64,000 bases of DNA from Shewanella psychrotolerans (GCF_019457595.1 NZ_CP080419.1:1922001-1986000); one strand, 5' to 3'. Shown: positions 43,670 through 54,102, counted from the first letter of the stretch. A program made the numbers and translations. The notes: a model not told the origin generated them from the sequence alone.

Positions 43670-44701
43670 ATGCAGTTGATACGTCACCACCCCATGAGTC
43701 GCAATGATCTTAGGCAATGTCTTCGTATTGCGACAGGGGGAACTCTGGGTTTTATGATCAGCAAAGTGATGGGGTTTAATTACGCCGTGTTTTTTACGGT
43801 CACTCCCATGTTATTGCTTGGACTTGTCCCTATCATCTCTGCTGCAATAACGAGGCAAGTGATCGCTTCGTCGGTATTATCAATTGTTGAAGTTGGCGTG
43901 TTAGCGGGTCTATTTGGCGGCCAGCCAATGATGATGACCGCAATTGCCTTTGTGCTGTTTCTGTATCGTTTTGCTTGTATGTCAAAAGGGAGTTTATTCC
44001 TATTCGGTGCTAACGGTGTGATCAGCCTAAGTATCATGCTGCACTTTGCTAGTTATCCCGATACTAATGTAAACGATCTCATATTTTGTAACTTTTGGGG
44101 CCATATTAGCTCGATAGGCATCGCTTTTTTGATGATGGCAATATTTCCAGATGTGGCACCAAGAACTGCGCTTTCAGGGGGAAATAAAGCACCTCATCGA
44201 ATGCGCCATGAAGCATTACTGGGGGCTACAGTTGCAACGATTTCCTTTTGTGTTTTTCAGGTCTTGGATCTACGAGATTCGCTATCGGCTCAGGCAACGA
44301 CTTTAATCTTACTTTTTCCTATGCATTGGAATGGGGCGTTAGGGTATGCCCGTCGCAGAGCTTTAGGGACGATCATTGGTGTCAGTTGTGGTTTATTGAT
44401 TCAACTCTTGCTGTATAACTGGTCTCATGAATTATTGTTGTTGTTACCTCTGTTTTGGCTATTTACTTTACTGTTTAGTCAGGCGCATATTACCGAGGCG
44501 ATAGGCTCAGGTGTTGGTTTTGCGGGCATGACAACTTTAGGCATTCTATACGGACAGAATTTAACCCCGAATAATGATCTAATTTTTAGTGGGCTTTATC
44601 GTACGAGCAGCATTTTGATAGCAATCGTTGCCACGCTTATCGTTTGCTATGTTGTGCACAGTATATTGAATCGTTTTGAAGCGACTCGCTTTGGCCATTA
44701 G
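43670..44701 (+). CDS. DUF2955/FUSC-like inner-membrane efflux protein
   Basis: A 343-aa membrane protein with about ten hydrophobic helices in two blocks (residues 20-160 and 185-335). The start NDLRQCLRIATGGTLGFMISKVMGFNYAVFFTVTPML is of the DUF2955 type, related to FUSC/AaeB aromatic acid exporters. I chose ATG 43670 (GAGG 5 nt upstream) over GTG 43664. It forms a two-component pump with the adjacent HlyD protein; no outer-membrane factor is in the operon. Substrate unknown. Confidence 0.85.
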   Translation: MQLIRHHPMSRNDLRQCLRIATGGTLGFMISKVMGFNYAVFFTVTPMLLLGLVPIISAAITRQVIASSVLSIVEVGVLAGLFGGQPMMMTAIAFVLFLYRFACMSKGSLFLFGANGVISLSIMLHFASYPDTNVNDLIFCNFWGHISSIGIAFLMMAIFPDVAPRTALSGGNKAPHRMRHEALLGATVATISFCVFQVLDLRDSLSAQATTLILLFPMHWNGALGYARRRALGTIIGVSCGLLIQLLLYNWSHELLLLLPLFWLFTLLFSQAHITEAIGSGVGFAGMTTLGILYGQNLTPNNDLIFSGLYRTSSILIAIVATLIVCYVVHSILNRFEATRFGH

Positions 44702-44729
44702 TCTGCTTTAATTTTTGATGTAAATAGAG

Positions 44730-44768
44730 TTGGCCTAAGTCGTTGCTATCACTTATTAGGCCAAGCTT
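44730..44768 (+). terminator. Possible terminator after the DUF2955 gene
   Basis: TTGGCCTAA (44730-44738) and TTAGGCCAA (44756-44764) form a perfect 9-bp stem with a 17-nt loop, followed by GCTTTT. The long loop and short T run make it a weak candidate. Confidence 0.45.
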
Positions 44769-45737
44769 TTAGTCTGGTTTCGATTGTTCCTCTACGCTCT
44801 GAACCGCTCGGCCGGAGCGAACTAGATCATCCTCATTTGGCGTGATGTCATCTCGATTCTCGTTGACAGCATCATAACTGGCATCGCTACTTACTTTATT
44901 ATTTAGGTCGCTACTTGTACCACTATGATGACTTGTCGCCGCTTTGCCTGTTGCGGCTGATACCTCGTCAGATAGGGTTTGATCCATTACACCGTTAAGT
45001 AGGTTCATCGGCAGCGGAAATAAGATCGTTGAATTTTTTTCACCAGCAATCTCGGTTAACGTTTGCAGGTAGCGCAGTAGGATTGCGTTAGGCTCTTTGG
45101 CCAGAGTTTGCGCCGCCGTAACTAGCTTAGCCGAGGCTTCCATTTCGCCTGAGGCGTGGATCACTTTGGCTCGTCGAGTACGTTCAGCTTCAGCTTGCCT
45201 TGCAATGGCGCGTACCATGGTTTCATTCAGATCCACATGTTTAATCTCGACATTCGACACTTTAATGCCCCAACCATCGGTACGACTATCTAATATCGAT
45301 TGGATGTCGGTATTGAGCATCTCACGATTGGCGAGCATTTCATCCAATTCATGTTGGCCTAATACCGACCGCAGGGTCGTTTGTGCTAGCTGGGAGGTGG
45401 CTTGTAAGTAGTCTTCCACGTTAATGATCGCCTTTTGCGCATCAATCACCCGAAAGTAGAGTACAGCATTAACCTTAACTGACACATTATCACGGCTGAT
45501 CACATCTTGAGTGGGCACATCCATTACTACGGTACGCAGATCCACTCGCACCATTTGTTGAACAAAGGGGATGACAATGATCAGTCCCGGCCCTTTTACT
45601 TGGTAAAAGCGCCCCAGCATAAAGATCACGCCGCGTTCATATTCACGTAAGATTTTGAAGGTACTAAAAAGTAATGCCAGTAATAAAAATGCTAGCGCCA
45701 CAAAAAATACCGAAGGGTTGTAACTAATCGCGTCCAT
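44769..45737 (-). CDS. Slipin/stomatin-like SPFH membrane protein
   Basis: A 322-aa protein: one N-terminal hairpin helix ([20 protein letters not shown]), the SPFH domain ([44 protein letters not shown]) and a coiled coil ([20 protein letters not shown]). The polar tail is about 60 residues. Slipins form oligomeric membrane scaffolds and are usual partners of NfeD proteases, with which this gene overlaps by 14 bp. AGGAG lies 7 nt before the ATG. The NfeD protein upstream may cleave it. Confidence 0.92.
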   Translation of the reverse strand: MDAISYNPSVFFVALAFLLLALLFSTFKILREYERGVIFMLGRFYQVKGPGLIIVIPFVQQMVRVDLRTVVMDVPTQDVISRDNVSVKVNAVLYFRVIDAQKAIINVEDYLQATSQLAQTTLRSVLGQHELDEMLANREMLNTDIQSILDSRTDGWGIKVSNVEIKHVDLNETMVRAIARQAEAERTRRAKVIHASGEMEASAKLVTAAQTLAKEPNAILLRYLQTLTEIAGEKNSTILFPLPMNLLNGVMDQTLSDEVSAATGKAATSHHSGTSSDLNNKVSSDASYDAVNENRDDITPNEDDLVRSGRAVQSVEEQSKPD

Positions 45738-47361
45738 TGACTATCTCCTTAGAGGAAAGGGTGGGAACCGGGGTCACTTTTAAGGTGAGGTGCTCTCTAG
45801 CCACCACCAAAACTCGCTGATCCGTATAGGTGGGTTTATTGCTTATTGCGGCCCAATGTTCACCATCAAGGCTGACAACTCCTTTTTCAATAAAGCCCTC
45901 TATAACAATGGCCTCTGCACCGATAATTGCCTCATCGCCACTAACCACTTGTCGGTGACGCTGCCGCCACAGGGTGGTTAATACCCATAGCGAAAACAAC
46001 AAGGTTGTAAGGGTTACAGCGCCAATGAGCGGTAGCGAAATGGCAAAATGCTCTACATCAGTGTCGATAAGGAAAATGGAGCCTAAGGCAAATGCCACCG
46101 CGCCGCCTAAACCGAAAATCCCCACGCTTGGCATCATAGATTCGGCAATCAACAAGGTGATACCTAATACCATCAAGCCGAGACCGACATAGTTAATTGG
46201 CAGCAGCTGAAAAGCATATAATGCGATAAGCAGTGATATCGCACCTGTTACCCCAGCAACACCCACGCCTGGGCTATAAAACTCGAGTAGTAAGCCGTAA
46301 ATACCAATCAGCATTAAAATGTAAGCGATATTTGGGTCGGTAATGGTCGCAATAAAGTGATTACGCCAGCTGCGCTGATGCGCAATGAGTTCAGCATTGC
46401 TTAAGATTAATGTGAGCCGCTGATCACCCAACTCGATTTGGGTACCATCAAGTTGCGCCAGCAGATCTGGCGCGTCATTAGCGATAAAGTTAATGACATT
46501 GTCTGCCAAGGCTTCAGTTGCCGTTAATGTGGCAGCCTCGGTCACCGCGCGCTCGGCAAAGTCGATGTTACGATTTCGCAGTGTAGCTAAGGCGCGAATA
46601 CTCGCAACGGCATCATTTAGGGTCTTGCGTTCTATAGACGAACTATTATCTGCTGGGCGGACGCTATCTTTGTTCTTTTCATCACTGCTCCTTTTATCAC
46701 CTTGAACAGTAGGATTGGATTCATTAGGAGTGGGCGTATTCTGGGGGCGCGACATCGACCCCCCTATCTTTACTGGTGTTGCCGCGCCTAAGGTGGTGGC
46801 GGGTGCCATCGCAGCGACATGGCAAGCGTACAAGATATAGGTTCCGGCGCTCATGGCTCTGGCACCTGATGGCGATACTAAGCATACAATAGGAATTCTT
46901 GATGCCAATATCGCTTGGTTGATGGTGTGTAAACTACTGACAAGGCCGCCAGGGGTATCCATAGTGATCATCAGCAGTTGTGGCCGCTGTGACACAGGGA
47001 GTTTATTAGCCTCAGTGATTTCGCTGACCAAGTATTCGCTCACCGCTGGACCAATTGCCCCTTCAAAGCGTAACAAAGGAATTTTTTGCGTCATGGACAG
47101 ATGCTGTTTGATTACCTTTTGAGCATTTGATTGTTGAGATAGTCGATGGGATTGTTCAGACTGCTTGGTGTTGGTCTCCGTTTGCGTCATAGCGGTGCTT
47201 GAGACACTCATACTCAGGAGCAGTACCGTAACCATACCTATGATAATGCTCATTATCAGGTTGAGTTGTTGGCGGTTAATCCTTTGCCATTTATTCGGCC
47301 TGCGGTCGCGCAGATCGTTATCCTTGCGTTCCCTGTTTGCTAATCTTAATTGTGTGCTCAT
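45724..47361 (-). CDS. NfeD-type membrane serine protease (ClpP class)
   Basis: A 545-aa protein. It has an N-terminal membrane anchor ([19 protein letters not shown]), a ClpP-like protease domain with [17 protein letters not shown] and the nucleophile Ser in [11 protein letters not shown], four to five C-terminal helices (about 325-450) and a final OB-fold ([15 protein letters not shown] region). The lysine in [10 protein letters not shown] aligns with the catalytic Lys of the archaeal NfeD homologue 1510-N. Between Ser and Lys there is an unusual stretch of about 38 residues rich in Pro, Asn, Ser and Lys. It is co-transcribed with the slipin. Confidence 0.9.
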   Translation of the reverse strand: MSTQLRLANRERKDNDLRDRRPNKWQRINRQQLNLIMSIIIGMVTVLLLSMSVSSTAMTQTETNTKQSEQSHRLSQQSNAQKVIKQHLSMTQKIPLLRFEGAIGPAVSEYLVSEITEANKLPVSQRPQLLMITMDTPGGLVSSLHTINQAILASRIPIVCLVSPSGARAMSAGTYILYACHVAAMAPATTLGAATPVKIGGSMSRPQNTPTPNESNPTVQGDKRSSDEKNKDSVRPADNSSSIERKTLNDAVASIRALATLRNRNIDFAERAVTEAATLTATEALADNVINFIANDAPDLLAQLDGTQIELGDQRLTLILSNAELIAHQRSWRNHFIATITDPNIAYILMLIGIYGLLLEFYSPGVGVAGVTGAISLLIALYAFQLLPINYVGLGLMVLGITLLIAESMMPSVGIFGLGGAVAFALGSIFLIDTDVEHFAISLPLIGAVTLTTLLFSLWVLTTLWRQRHRQVVSGDEAIIGAEAIVIEGFIEKGVVSLDGEHWAAISNKPTYTDQRVLVVAREHLTLKVTPVPTLSSKEIVNGRD

Positions 47362-47633
47362 AACGGCGTCCTAAGTCGAGCCATTATTAAGTTTAGTTCA
47401 TTAAGTTTCATTGGGCAGGTGCCATCTTTGTAGCAAATAACAATGTTTACAAAACGGGGCTACCACCCATCAGAGCTTCGGGTAACGATGGTTGTTGTTA
47501 GGGAGATTACGCCCCGATTTATTCCTAATTAAGATTATTTGATTGCTGGCACCGCGATTATTTTTGGACATTGGTTGTCTTTTAACGGGAGTGTGCTATT
47601 TTGCACGGCTTTTTATTGGTTGGAGCCCTTAGT

Positions 47634-49004
47634 ATGTTCGTTGGATTCGATTACGGCAGTGCCAACTGCGCCATTGGAGTGATGGAGCAAGGTGAAGTCA
47701 AGTTACTACCGTTAGCCACTGATTCTAATTACTTGGTTTCAACGCTTTATGCACTTGATCGCGATTTAATCTGCGAAGCCGTGCTTAAGGCTCTGCCCAG
47801 CGATCAGCAAGCCGAGTATGCAAAACTTCGTGCTGCACAACTCAGCCGTGCACGACATGCTCGACAAGCATTAGATCTTGATAGTGATGAGCAAGCCGTT
47901 TTCGTCGGTGAAGCGGCTGTTAAGCATTATCTCGACATGCCTGAAGAGGGATTTTATGTCCGCTCACCTAAATCATTTTTAGGTGCGACAGGATTACGCG
48001 CCGATCAAGTTGCCTTGTTCGAAGATATTGTCACCATGATGATGCTGCATATCAAAAAAGTGGCAGATACATTAGTCAACTCGTCTTCAAATGGTATCAC
48101 TCATGCCGTCATTGGTCGTCCGGTAAACTTTCAAGGCATTGGCGGGGAAGAGAGCAACCAGCAAGCGGAACGTATTTTAACCTTGGCCGCGTTACGGGCG
48201 GGATTTGCAGATGTCGCGTTTCTATTTGAGCCATTAGCCGCTGGGATGGACTTTGAGGCGAGCCTAACCGCCGATCACACTGTGTTAGTGGTCGACGTCG
48301 GTGGTGGTACGACTGATTGTTCTGTCGTTAAAATGGGGCCATCCCATATAGATAAAGCCGATCGCAGTGATGATTTCTTAGGTCACAGCGGTCAGCGTAT
48401 TGGTGGTAACGATCTTGATATCGCGTTGGCCATGAAAGCCTTTATGTCTTATATGGGCTTGGAGACGAAAATGGTCAATGGTTTACCTGTTCCTAGCAAG
48501 CCATTTTGGAACGCGGTCGCGGTTAACGATATTAGTGCCCAGCGAGAGTTTGCCACCCTTAGCAGTCGCAATATGATTAAGGATTTGATTAAAGATGCTG
48601 AGCGAGCCGATCTATTACAACGCCTGTTAAAAGTGCAGCAAGATCAGCTTGGTTACCGTATTGTAAGAAGTGCTGAAAGTGCAAAAATAGCCTTATCAGA
48701 TAGTGCTCAAATCCAAATCTCGTTAGATTACATTAGTGATAAGCTCGATGCTAATGTTGATGAGTTAATGCTTGTTGAAGCGATAAGTCAGCCTGTTCGT
48801 CAAATTCAGAGTTTAATGGCGCAGGCGTTAAGCGCTGCGCAAGTTAAGCCTGATATTATCTATGTTACCGGTGGTACGGCTAAGAGCCCAGCGATTTACA
48901 GTCGTATTGCGGCGAGCTATCCCGATATCGAGATAGTGGTTGGCGATCACTTCGGCAGTGTGACTGCTGGCTTAACTCGCTGGTCACAAAAAGTATTTGG
49001 CTAG
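47634..49004 (+). CDS. yegD: Hsp70-family protein YegD
   Basis: A 456-aa actin-fold ATPase of the Hsp70 superfamily. It has the phosphate-1 motif VGFDYGSANCAIGVM, phosphate-2 VLVVDVGGGTTDCSVVKMG and the adenosine motif VTGGTAKSPAIY. Like other YegD proteins it ends after the nucleotide-binding domain and lacks the Hsp70 peptide-binding domain. I chose ATG 47634 (GGAG 8 nt upstream); the frame is open 11 codons further. Function unknown in detail. Confidence 0.92.
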   Translation: MFVGFDYGSANCAIGVMEQGEVKLLPLATDSNYLVSTLYALDRDLICEAVLKALPSDQQAEYAKLRAAQLSRARHARQALDLDSDEQAVFVGEAAVKHYLDMPEEGFYVRSPKSFLGATGLRADQVALFEDIVTMMMLHIKKVADTLVNSSSNGITHAVIGRPVNFQGIGGEESNQQAERILTLAALRAGFADVAFLFEPLAAGMDFEASLTADHTVLVVDVGGGTTDCSVVKMGPSHIDKADRSDDFLGHSGQRIGGNDLDIALAMKAFMSYMGLETKMVNGLPVPSKPFWNAVAVNDISAQREFATLSSRNMIKDLIKDAERADLLQRLLKVQQDQLGYRIVRSAESAKIALSDSAQIQISLDYISDKLDANVDELMLVEAISQPVRQIQSLMAQALSAAQVKPDIIYVTGGTAKSPAIYSRIAASYPDIEIVVGDHFGSVTAGLTRWSQKVFG

Positions 49005-49059
49005 GCGTTATCAATACATATTTATCCGGTACATTGGATCTAAAATAGGATTATTAAAG

Positions 49060-49557
49060 ATGAAAAGTAACGGCAAACTCAGCAAAGCGATACTGCTGAC
49101 GACTTTAATGTTTAGCATAAATGGTTGCGGTGATGATGTTGGTAAGGTGAGCCTTGGGATGTTTACCACCAAAGATGTGATTATTGATGCGCGTAGCGAC
49201 CCTAAAGTGCCCGGCGTGACCTGTCATATTAGCCGGATAGAAGCGAATCTTGATTTTGCCGATCCCTCTGATATGGGGATCGCCTGTCGTCAAACTGGGC
49301 CAATAACAGCAGCAGATCTTGCTCATATTGATAAAAGTCACAGTGGCGAGGTAGTGTTTAAGGCATCACTGAGCATTTTGTTTAAAGTACTTAAGGTGCG
49401 CCGTATCTATGATGCTGAAAATCAAACCTTAATTTACCTATCCTATTCAACTAAAGAAACCAATGGTAGCCATAAACACGCTATTTCAACCGTGCCTTTA
49501 TACGGCACACAAGCTTGGCAGGACGGCGCAAGCACAGCTGATAAACCTGTGCGTTAA
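49060..49557 (+). CDS. CreA-family lipoprotein
   Basis: A 165-aa protein with a signal sequence ending in lipobox SINGC (Cys near residue 25). The body matches the CreA pattern: FTTKDVIIDARSDPKVPGVTCHISR, ACRQTGPI, GEVVFKASLSILFKVLKVRRIYDA, LIYLSYSTK and AISTVPLYG. Function of CreA is unknown. I chose ATG 49060 because the signal sequence begins there; the frame runs from 48997, overlapping yegD. Confidence 0.87.
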   Translation: MKSNGKLSKAILLTTLMFSINGCGDDVGKVSLGMFTTKDVIIDARSDPKVPGVTCHISRIEANLDFADPSDMGIACRQTGPITAADLAHIDKSHSGEVVFKASLSILFKVLKVRRIYDAENQTLIYLSYSTKETNGSHKHAISTVPLYGTQAWQDGASTADKPVR

Positions 49558-49732
49558 ATCGCGCGGCTTACTGGCTTACTTATTCCATATCACTCTCGAT
49601 CTTGTATAGCTTACGTCACTCCCAAGAGTAAGCTTCTCGCTCGACATTTTAATAACGCTGTTAAGGCTCGGGGGCGATTATCTCTTGGGGGGCCCCCAAG
49701 CCTAAGCGTCTAATCGGTATAACTGGGGGGAT

Positions 49733-50908
49733 CTACCCCTGAACTTGATTAAAACGTTCAAATCCGCGGGCTAAATCGGCAATCAAATCATCTGGGTTTT
49801 CGAGTCCGACATGTAAGCGAATTAACGGCTTACTACTGTCCCAATCGGTTGCTGTGCGCAGTTTATCGATGCCAAATACCCCTAGGATAAGGCTTTCATA
49901 GCCCCCCCAAGAAAAGCCCATCTTAAAGTGGTCCATATTCTCGACAAACGCGGTGACCGATTTGAGGTTGCCTTGCTTTAATACAAATGAGAATAAACCA
50001 TTGGAGGCACTAAAATCCCGTTTAAAAAATTCGTGTCCCGGACAGGTTTCAAAGGCGGGGTGGCGGATATGATCGACTTCAGGTCTTGTGAGTAGCCAAT
50101 TAGCGACTTTTAAGGCATTTTGCTCATGTTGTGCCATGCGAACGCCTAAGGTACGCAGTCCTCGACTGGCGAGGTAGACATCATCTGCAGAGGTACACTG
50201 GCCCATTAAATAACTGTTTTCTCTAAGTTGATCCCAATTCTGGCTATTGGCTGTGGCGGTGCCCATCATGACATCGGAGTGACCAACAATATACTTGGTT
50301 GCAGCCTGTATTGAGATATCGACACCCATGTCGAACGGGCGTGAGTTGATCGGTGATGCCCAAGTGTTATCTAACATGACCACAATATTGTGTTGGTGGG
50401 CGATGCGACTGAGCGTGGGAACATCTTGCACTTCCATGGTGATAGACCCCGGGGATTCAAGAAATAGCACCTTTGTATTAGGGCGAATAAGCGCCCCGAT
50501 ACCATCGCCAATCATAGGGTCATAGTAAGTGGTTTCTATGCCAAACCCTTTAAGCATTTTATCGCATAGATCGCGAGTCGGTTCGTAGGCGCTATCGACC
50601 ATCAATAGGTGATCGCCAGCGTTTAGAAAAGAGAGTAGTGCGCCAGAAATCGCCGCAGATCCCGAAGGATACAGAGCTGTGCCTACGCCACCTTCGAGTT
50701 CAGCTATGGCAGCTTGGAATGCAAAATGGGTTGGTGTACCACGGCGACCGTAAAACATCTCACCGTTAGCACGATTTTTGGTCGCAAAACGCATCTCTTC
50801 CATAGTGTCAAAAACCACAGTGGATGCTCTAAATACTGGGGGATTAATAACCCCTTTACTCCATTTTTTATCTCTGCCAACACTGACTATTTGAGTCTCT
50901 TTTTTCAT
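49733..50908 (-). CDS. metC: Cystathionine beta-lyase MetC
   Basis: A 391-aa PLP enzyme converting cystathionine to homocysteine in methionine synthesis. It has GRRGTPTHFAFQAAIAELEGG, YPSGSAAISGALLSFL, VMLDNTWASPINSRPFDMGVDIS and the PLP Lys in QAATKYIVGHSDVMMG. I chose ATG 50908; the ATG at 50923 is possible but has no ribosome-binding site. A possible MetJ box is 30 bp upstream. Confidence 0.92.
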   Translation of the reverse strand: MKKETQIVSVGRDKKWSKGVINPPVFRASTVVFDTMEEMRFATKNRANGEMFYGRRGTPTHFAFQAAIAELEGGVGTALYPSGSAAISGALLSFLNAGDHLLMVDSAYEPTRDLCDKMLKGFGIETTYYDPMIGDGIGALIRPNTKVLFLESPGSITMEVQDVPTLSRIAHQHNIVVMLDNTWASPINSRPFDMGVDISIQAATKYIVGHSDVMMGTATANSQNWDQLRENSYLMGQCTSADDVYLASRGLRTLGVRMAQHEQNALKVANWLLTRPEVDHIRHPAFETCPGHEFFKRDFSASNGLFSFVLKQGNLKSVTAFVENMDHFKMGFSWGGYESLILGVFGIDKLRTATDWDSSKPLIRLHVGLENPDDLIADLARGFERFNQVQG

Positions 50909-50938
50909 CGCCTCATTCCACATCTAAATTGCCATTTT

Positions 50939-50954
50939 AGCCATCTTAACATCT
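50939..50954 (-). promoter_or_regulatory. Possible MetJ box before metC
   Basis: On the minus strand AGATGTTA and AGATGGCT lie in tandem; the second agrees with the Met-box AGACGTCT at 6 of 8 bases. Tandem 8-mers just upstream of metC are what MetJ control would need. The same bases also belong to a 9-bp inverted repeat (TTTAGCCAT 50936-50944, ATGGCTAAA 50957-50965). Confidence 0.4.
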
Positions 50955-50999
50955 AAATGGCTAAATGAAAGTGAGTTATTTAATGCTTATCTCTATATT

Positions 51000-53174
51000 T
51001 TATGTCGGGCTAATAGGGAGTTTTATGGTGAATTCTACTCCGAGGTGTTTGCCATCGACTATTCTATCTTTGGCATTGATGCTACCGTGATGGAACTCTG
51101 TGATCAGCCTTGCAATATACAATCCCAGCCCAAGGTGAGGTTTATCTTGGGTTTGTTGATGTCTAACCGACACCATAGACTCGAAGATCTGCTCGCTCAT
51201 GTTGTCAGGTAGTGCAGGACCTTGATTATAGATAGATAAGATCGCCGTTTTGCCTTTGGCACTCAGCCTAACTTCGATTGCGCTACCAGCTTGGCTAAAT
51301 TCAATGGCGTTGGCAATTAATTTATCCATTAGCTGAGCGATATATTCGGGTACACCTTGCATGAATAAGGGCTCTTGGCTGATATCGACCTCAAAACCCT
51401 GCTTAGGGTAGGTCATCTGATAACCTTGCATGCAACCTGAAACCACTTTCGACAGTGGAAATTGATCAACTTCAGCATGAGTTAACGCTTCTTCAAGACG
51501 AGTTGCTTCACTCATGTTGTTCAGGATCATATTTAGCCGACTGACACCTTCTTGTGCGCGATCCACATACTTTTGGTGTGAAGGCAATAGCTCTTGGAGC
51601 GCTAAGTGCTCAAGGGAGGAGCGTACGACAGCAACTGGAGTGCGCAGCTCATGGGATAATCTCGATGACATGTTTTCCAGATAATGGGTGTATTGCCCGA
51701 GGCGACTAACAATGCTGGCAAAACTGCGGGAGAGATCACCAATTTCATCGCGTACTTTTGATCCGACAATGGCTTTTTTAATGCGGCCTTGGCTATCAAT
51801 CGCTTGTTCTGCTTCATCTCTGAGTTTTCGAATACGGCTAGAGATGCTAGATGCAAAGAAAAATAACGCCAGAGTGCCCATGCTCATTACCGTGAGGATC
51901 ACGTTAAATAGTTTTTCTAGCGCTTTGTTGCGCAAGGTTCTGATCCCGTGGGTGGTTTCTTCGGCGACAACGACTCCCATTACGGTATCATCGATCCAGA
52001 TAGGACTTGCGGCGGCGAGTACTACGGCTTTACCGTCAGGAGTAAGCCGCCAAGTGGAGCCGAGGTGACCGGAAAGCGCGCGGCGAATATGGCTACCTTC
52101 GAGCACCGTAGAGTCTTTTAAGGAATCGACAAAATCCTTGGGCGGCGTAGTGAGAATTCGGTAATAAAAAGGATGCAGATAGTCTCGTTTAAAGCGTCCC
52201 CAATAACTGTCATCTTGCTGCTCTATCGTCGTTTGTGCCCAGACGTTAGTGCTACTGTGAATGTCACCAGATTTTGCCAGTACACGTCCATGTTTATCAA
52301 CCACCCAAATACGTGAGCTGTTATGGCTCATTCCTTTGATAATACTCTCAATTTCAGGAGATGGGACCAAGACTGTGCCTAAGTTTTCGACATTATCGGT
52401 ACTTGAGGTGCCCACAACGGCTTCTATTTGACGAGACTTGCTATCGTTGACATCCACGATAGCAAAACCGAGTTTACTGCCGACCATTTCCAGTGGAATT
52501 CGAAGTTCAATATTGTAGCCTTTGTCGGTTTTTAACCATTTACCTTGAATTTTTATCTCGGGCGTCACCGGTATTTTAAGTTTGGGATCTTCTGGCAGTT
52601 CAAATGCACTGATCCAGCCATCTTTAATTGTCGCGACAATATAGCGGCGAAACTTGCCATCTGGTGCCAATGTGGCGATAGCAAGATGATCGTTATTGTC
52701 GATACTTAGGCTATTGCTGCCGCGATAAACTACATTGGGATCGGTGACCTCAAAAAAGCCATAAAGATACCCAGCGTACTTGCCGACCATGTGCGTAAAG
52801 CCAACGGTTAATGACTTAGTCTCATCAGCGCTAAAGAGTTGGTGATGCTCACCATAGTGGAGCGCGCGATGACGATAGCTTGCCCAATCGCCAAGTTTAC
52901 CATCAAGCTGGATAGGTCCGGCTAATGGGTATGCGTAAAGGTCGCGCCCCTGCTCAACTTGCGACAGAAAACTGGCTTGTTTATCGAATAGTTTTGGCCG
53001 CTCATGTAGCGCCGTTGCCAATGCTTGGGTGGTGCCTTCAAGGGTTTTTTCTTGACCATGTCTGAGGTATTTTTCCATTTCCCAGACATATTGATAACTA
53101 AGCCAAGGTAAACAAAGCAAAAATAGCGATAAGATGGCTACTTTTGTGCGCAGGCCAATGGGAAGATGGAACAT
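51000..53174 (-). CDS. pdsS: Sensor histidine kinase PdsS of the dedicated sortase system
   Basis: A 724-aa membrane kinase. A signal-anchor (ILSLFLLCLPWLSYQYVW) is followed by a periplasmic sensor of about 390 residues and a second helix (VILTVMSMGTLALFFFASSI). HAMP, the phospho-acceptor H-box LSHELRTPVAVVRSSLEHL and the ATPase N/G boxes (LIANAIEFSQ, GLGLYIARLI) come after it. The sensor has ...IQLDGKLGDWASYRHRAL, a CBM9/DOMON-like start. It is co-transcribed with pdsR (gap 2 bp). Confidence 0.9.
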   Translation of the reverse strand: MFHLPIGLRTKVAILSLFLLCLPWLSYQYVWEMEKYLRHGQEKTLEGTTQALATALHERPKLFDKQASFLSQVEQGRDLYAYPLAGPIQLDGKLGDWASYRHRALHYGEHHQLFSADETKSLTVGFTHMVGKYAGYLYGFFEVTDPNVVYRGSNSLSIDNNDHLAIATLAPDGKFRRYIVATIKDGWISAFELPEDPKLKIPVTPEIKIQGKWLKTDKGYNIELRIPLEMVGSKLGFAIVDVNDSKSRQIEAVVGTSSTDNVENLGTVLVPSPEIESIIKGMSHNSSRIWVVDKHGRVLAKSGDIHSSTNVWAQTTIEQQDDSYWGRFKRDYLHPFYYRILTTPPKDFVDSLKDSTVLEGSHIRRALSGHLGSTWRLTPDGKAVVLAAASPIWIDDTVMGVVVAEETTHGIRTLRNKALEKLFNVILTVMSMGTLALFFFASSISSRIRKLRDEAEQAIDSQGRIKKAIVGSKVRDEIGDLSRSFASIVSRLGQYTHYLENMSSRLSHELRTPVAVVRSSLEHLALQELLPSHQKYVDRAQEGVSRLNMILNNMSEATRLEEALTHAEVDQFPLSKVVSGCMQGYQMTYPKQGFEVDISQEPLFMQGVPEYIAQLMDKLIANAIEFSQAGSAIEVRLSAKGKTAILSIYNQGPALPDNMSEQIFESMVSVRHQQTQDKPHLGLGLYIARLITEFHHGSINAKDRIVDGKHLGVEFTIKLPISPT

Positions 53175-53176
53175 GA

Positions 53177-53869
53177 TTAACCTTGATTATCCCAGCGATA
53201 ACCCATGCCGTATACGGTATCGATGCAGCCAAAGCTATTGTCTTGGGCAATAAATTTCTTACGGATCCGTTTTACATGAGAAGTAATGGTACTGTCATCT
53301 ACATAAATTTTTGCATCTTGCATTAAGGCTTGACGACTACGAACATGGCCAGGATGTTTGGCAAGTGCATGAACCATCCAAAATTCGGTCACGGTTAGCT
53401 CAATGGGTTGCTGTTTCCAGTAGACTTGGATCCGATTGACGTCGATGGTGAGGTCACCGTGTTCAATTAGGTTTTCCATTGCGCTTGCACTATTTTGGAG
53501 TTCTGAACGTCTAAACAGTGCCGCTAAGCGAGCAATGAGGTGAGGAAAGCTGACATCTTTGCTTAAATAGTCATCTGCGCCTAAGCGCAGGCCACACACC
53601 GTATCAAAGTCGCTGTCTCTAGCGGTTAAAAAAATGATAGGCAGACTGCTCGACATCGCTCGAAGCGATTGACAAAGGGCGAAGCCTCCATCTATCTCGT
53701 TTTCTAAGCCAATGTCAATAATCGCAAGATCAGGCAAGCGCGTTGTAAAAGCTTGCAACGCGGTTGGGCGGTTAGCATAGGCCTGAACACTGTAGCCCTG
53801 CTGCTGAAGCACTTCTTTGTAATTTTCGCGAATAGCCGCTTCATCTTCCACGATAGCGATACGTTTCAT
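53177..53869 (-). CDS. pdsR: Response regulator PdsR of the dedicated sortase system
   Basis: A 230-aa OmpR/PhoB-type regulator. The receiver domain has acidic residues in IVEDEAA, the phospho-acceptor Asp in LAIIDIGLE and Lys in DYLSKDVSF. The C-terminal winged helix (IELTVTEFWMVHALAKHPG, VDDSTITSHVKRIRKKF) binds DNA. Probable targets are the divergent pdsO-target-sortase genes, 150 bp away. Confidence 0.93.
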   Translation of the reverse strand: MKRIAIVEDEAAIRENYKEVLQQQGYSVQAYANRPTALQAFTTRLPDLAIIDIGLENEIDGGFALCQSLRAMSSSLPIIFLTARDSDFDTVCGLRLGADDYLSKDVSFPHLIARLAALFRRSELQNSASAMENLIEHGDLTIDVNRIQVYWKQQPIELTVTEFWMVHALAKHPGHVRSRQALMQDAKIYVDDSTITSHVKRIRKKFIAQDNSFGCIDTVYGMGYRWDNQG

Positions 53870-54102
53870 TGTCCACTCATAGGGTCTTAACTGACTAATT
53901 GTTTGTGACTATACAGCAATTTCTCATTGAAAAAAGTGGTTCTAGGCAATTGCCATTTTGTTGCCACAATTGGTAGCTGCAATGCCATTTTTACTCCCTG
54001 TGTGTGCCACTTAGCTGAGGTTTAATGAACTCATCGAAACGCACCTCGCGGTTCAATTACTCAAGCAGTTCGTTAACACCAGATACTTTAAGGAAGACCA
54101 TT

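Noticed and set aside
49684..49700. G/C palindrome CTTGGGGGGCCCCCAAG as terminator of the CreA-like gene
   Set aside because: Strong symmetry but no T run on either strand; could be structural, not a supported terminator.
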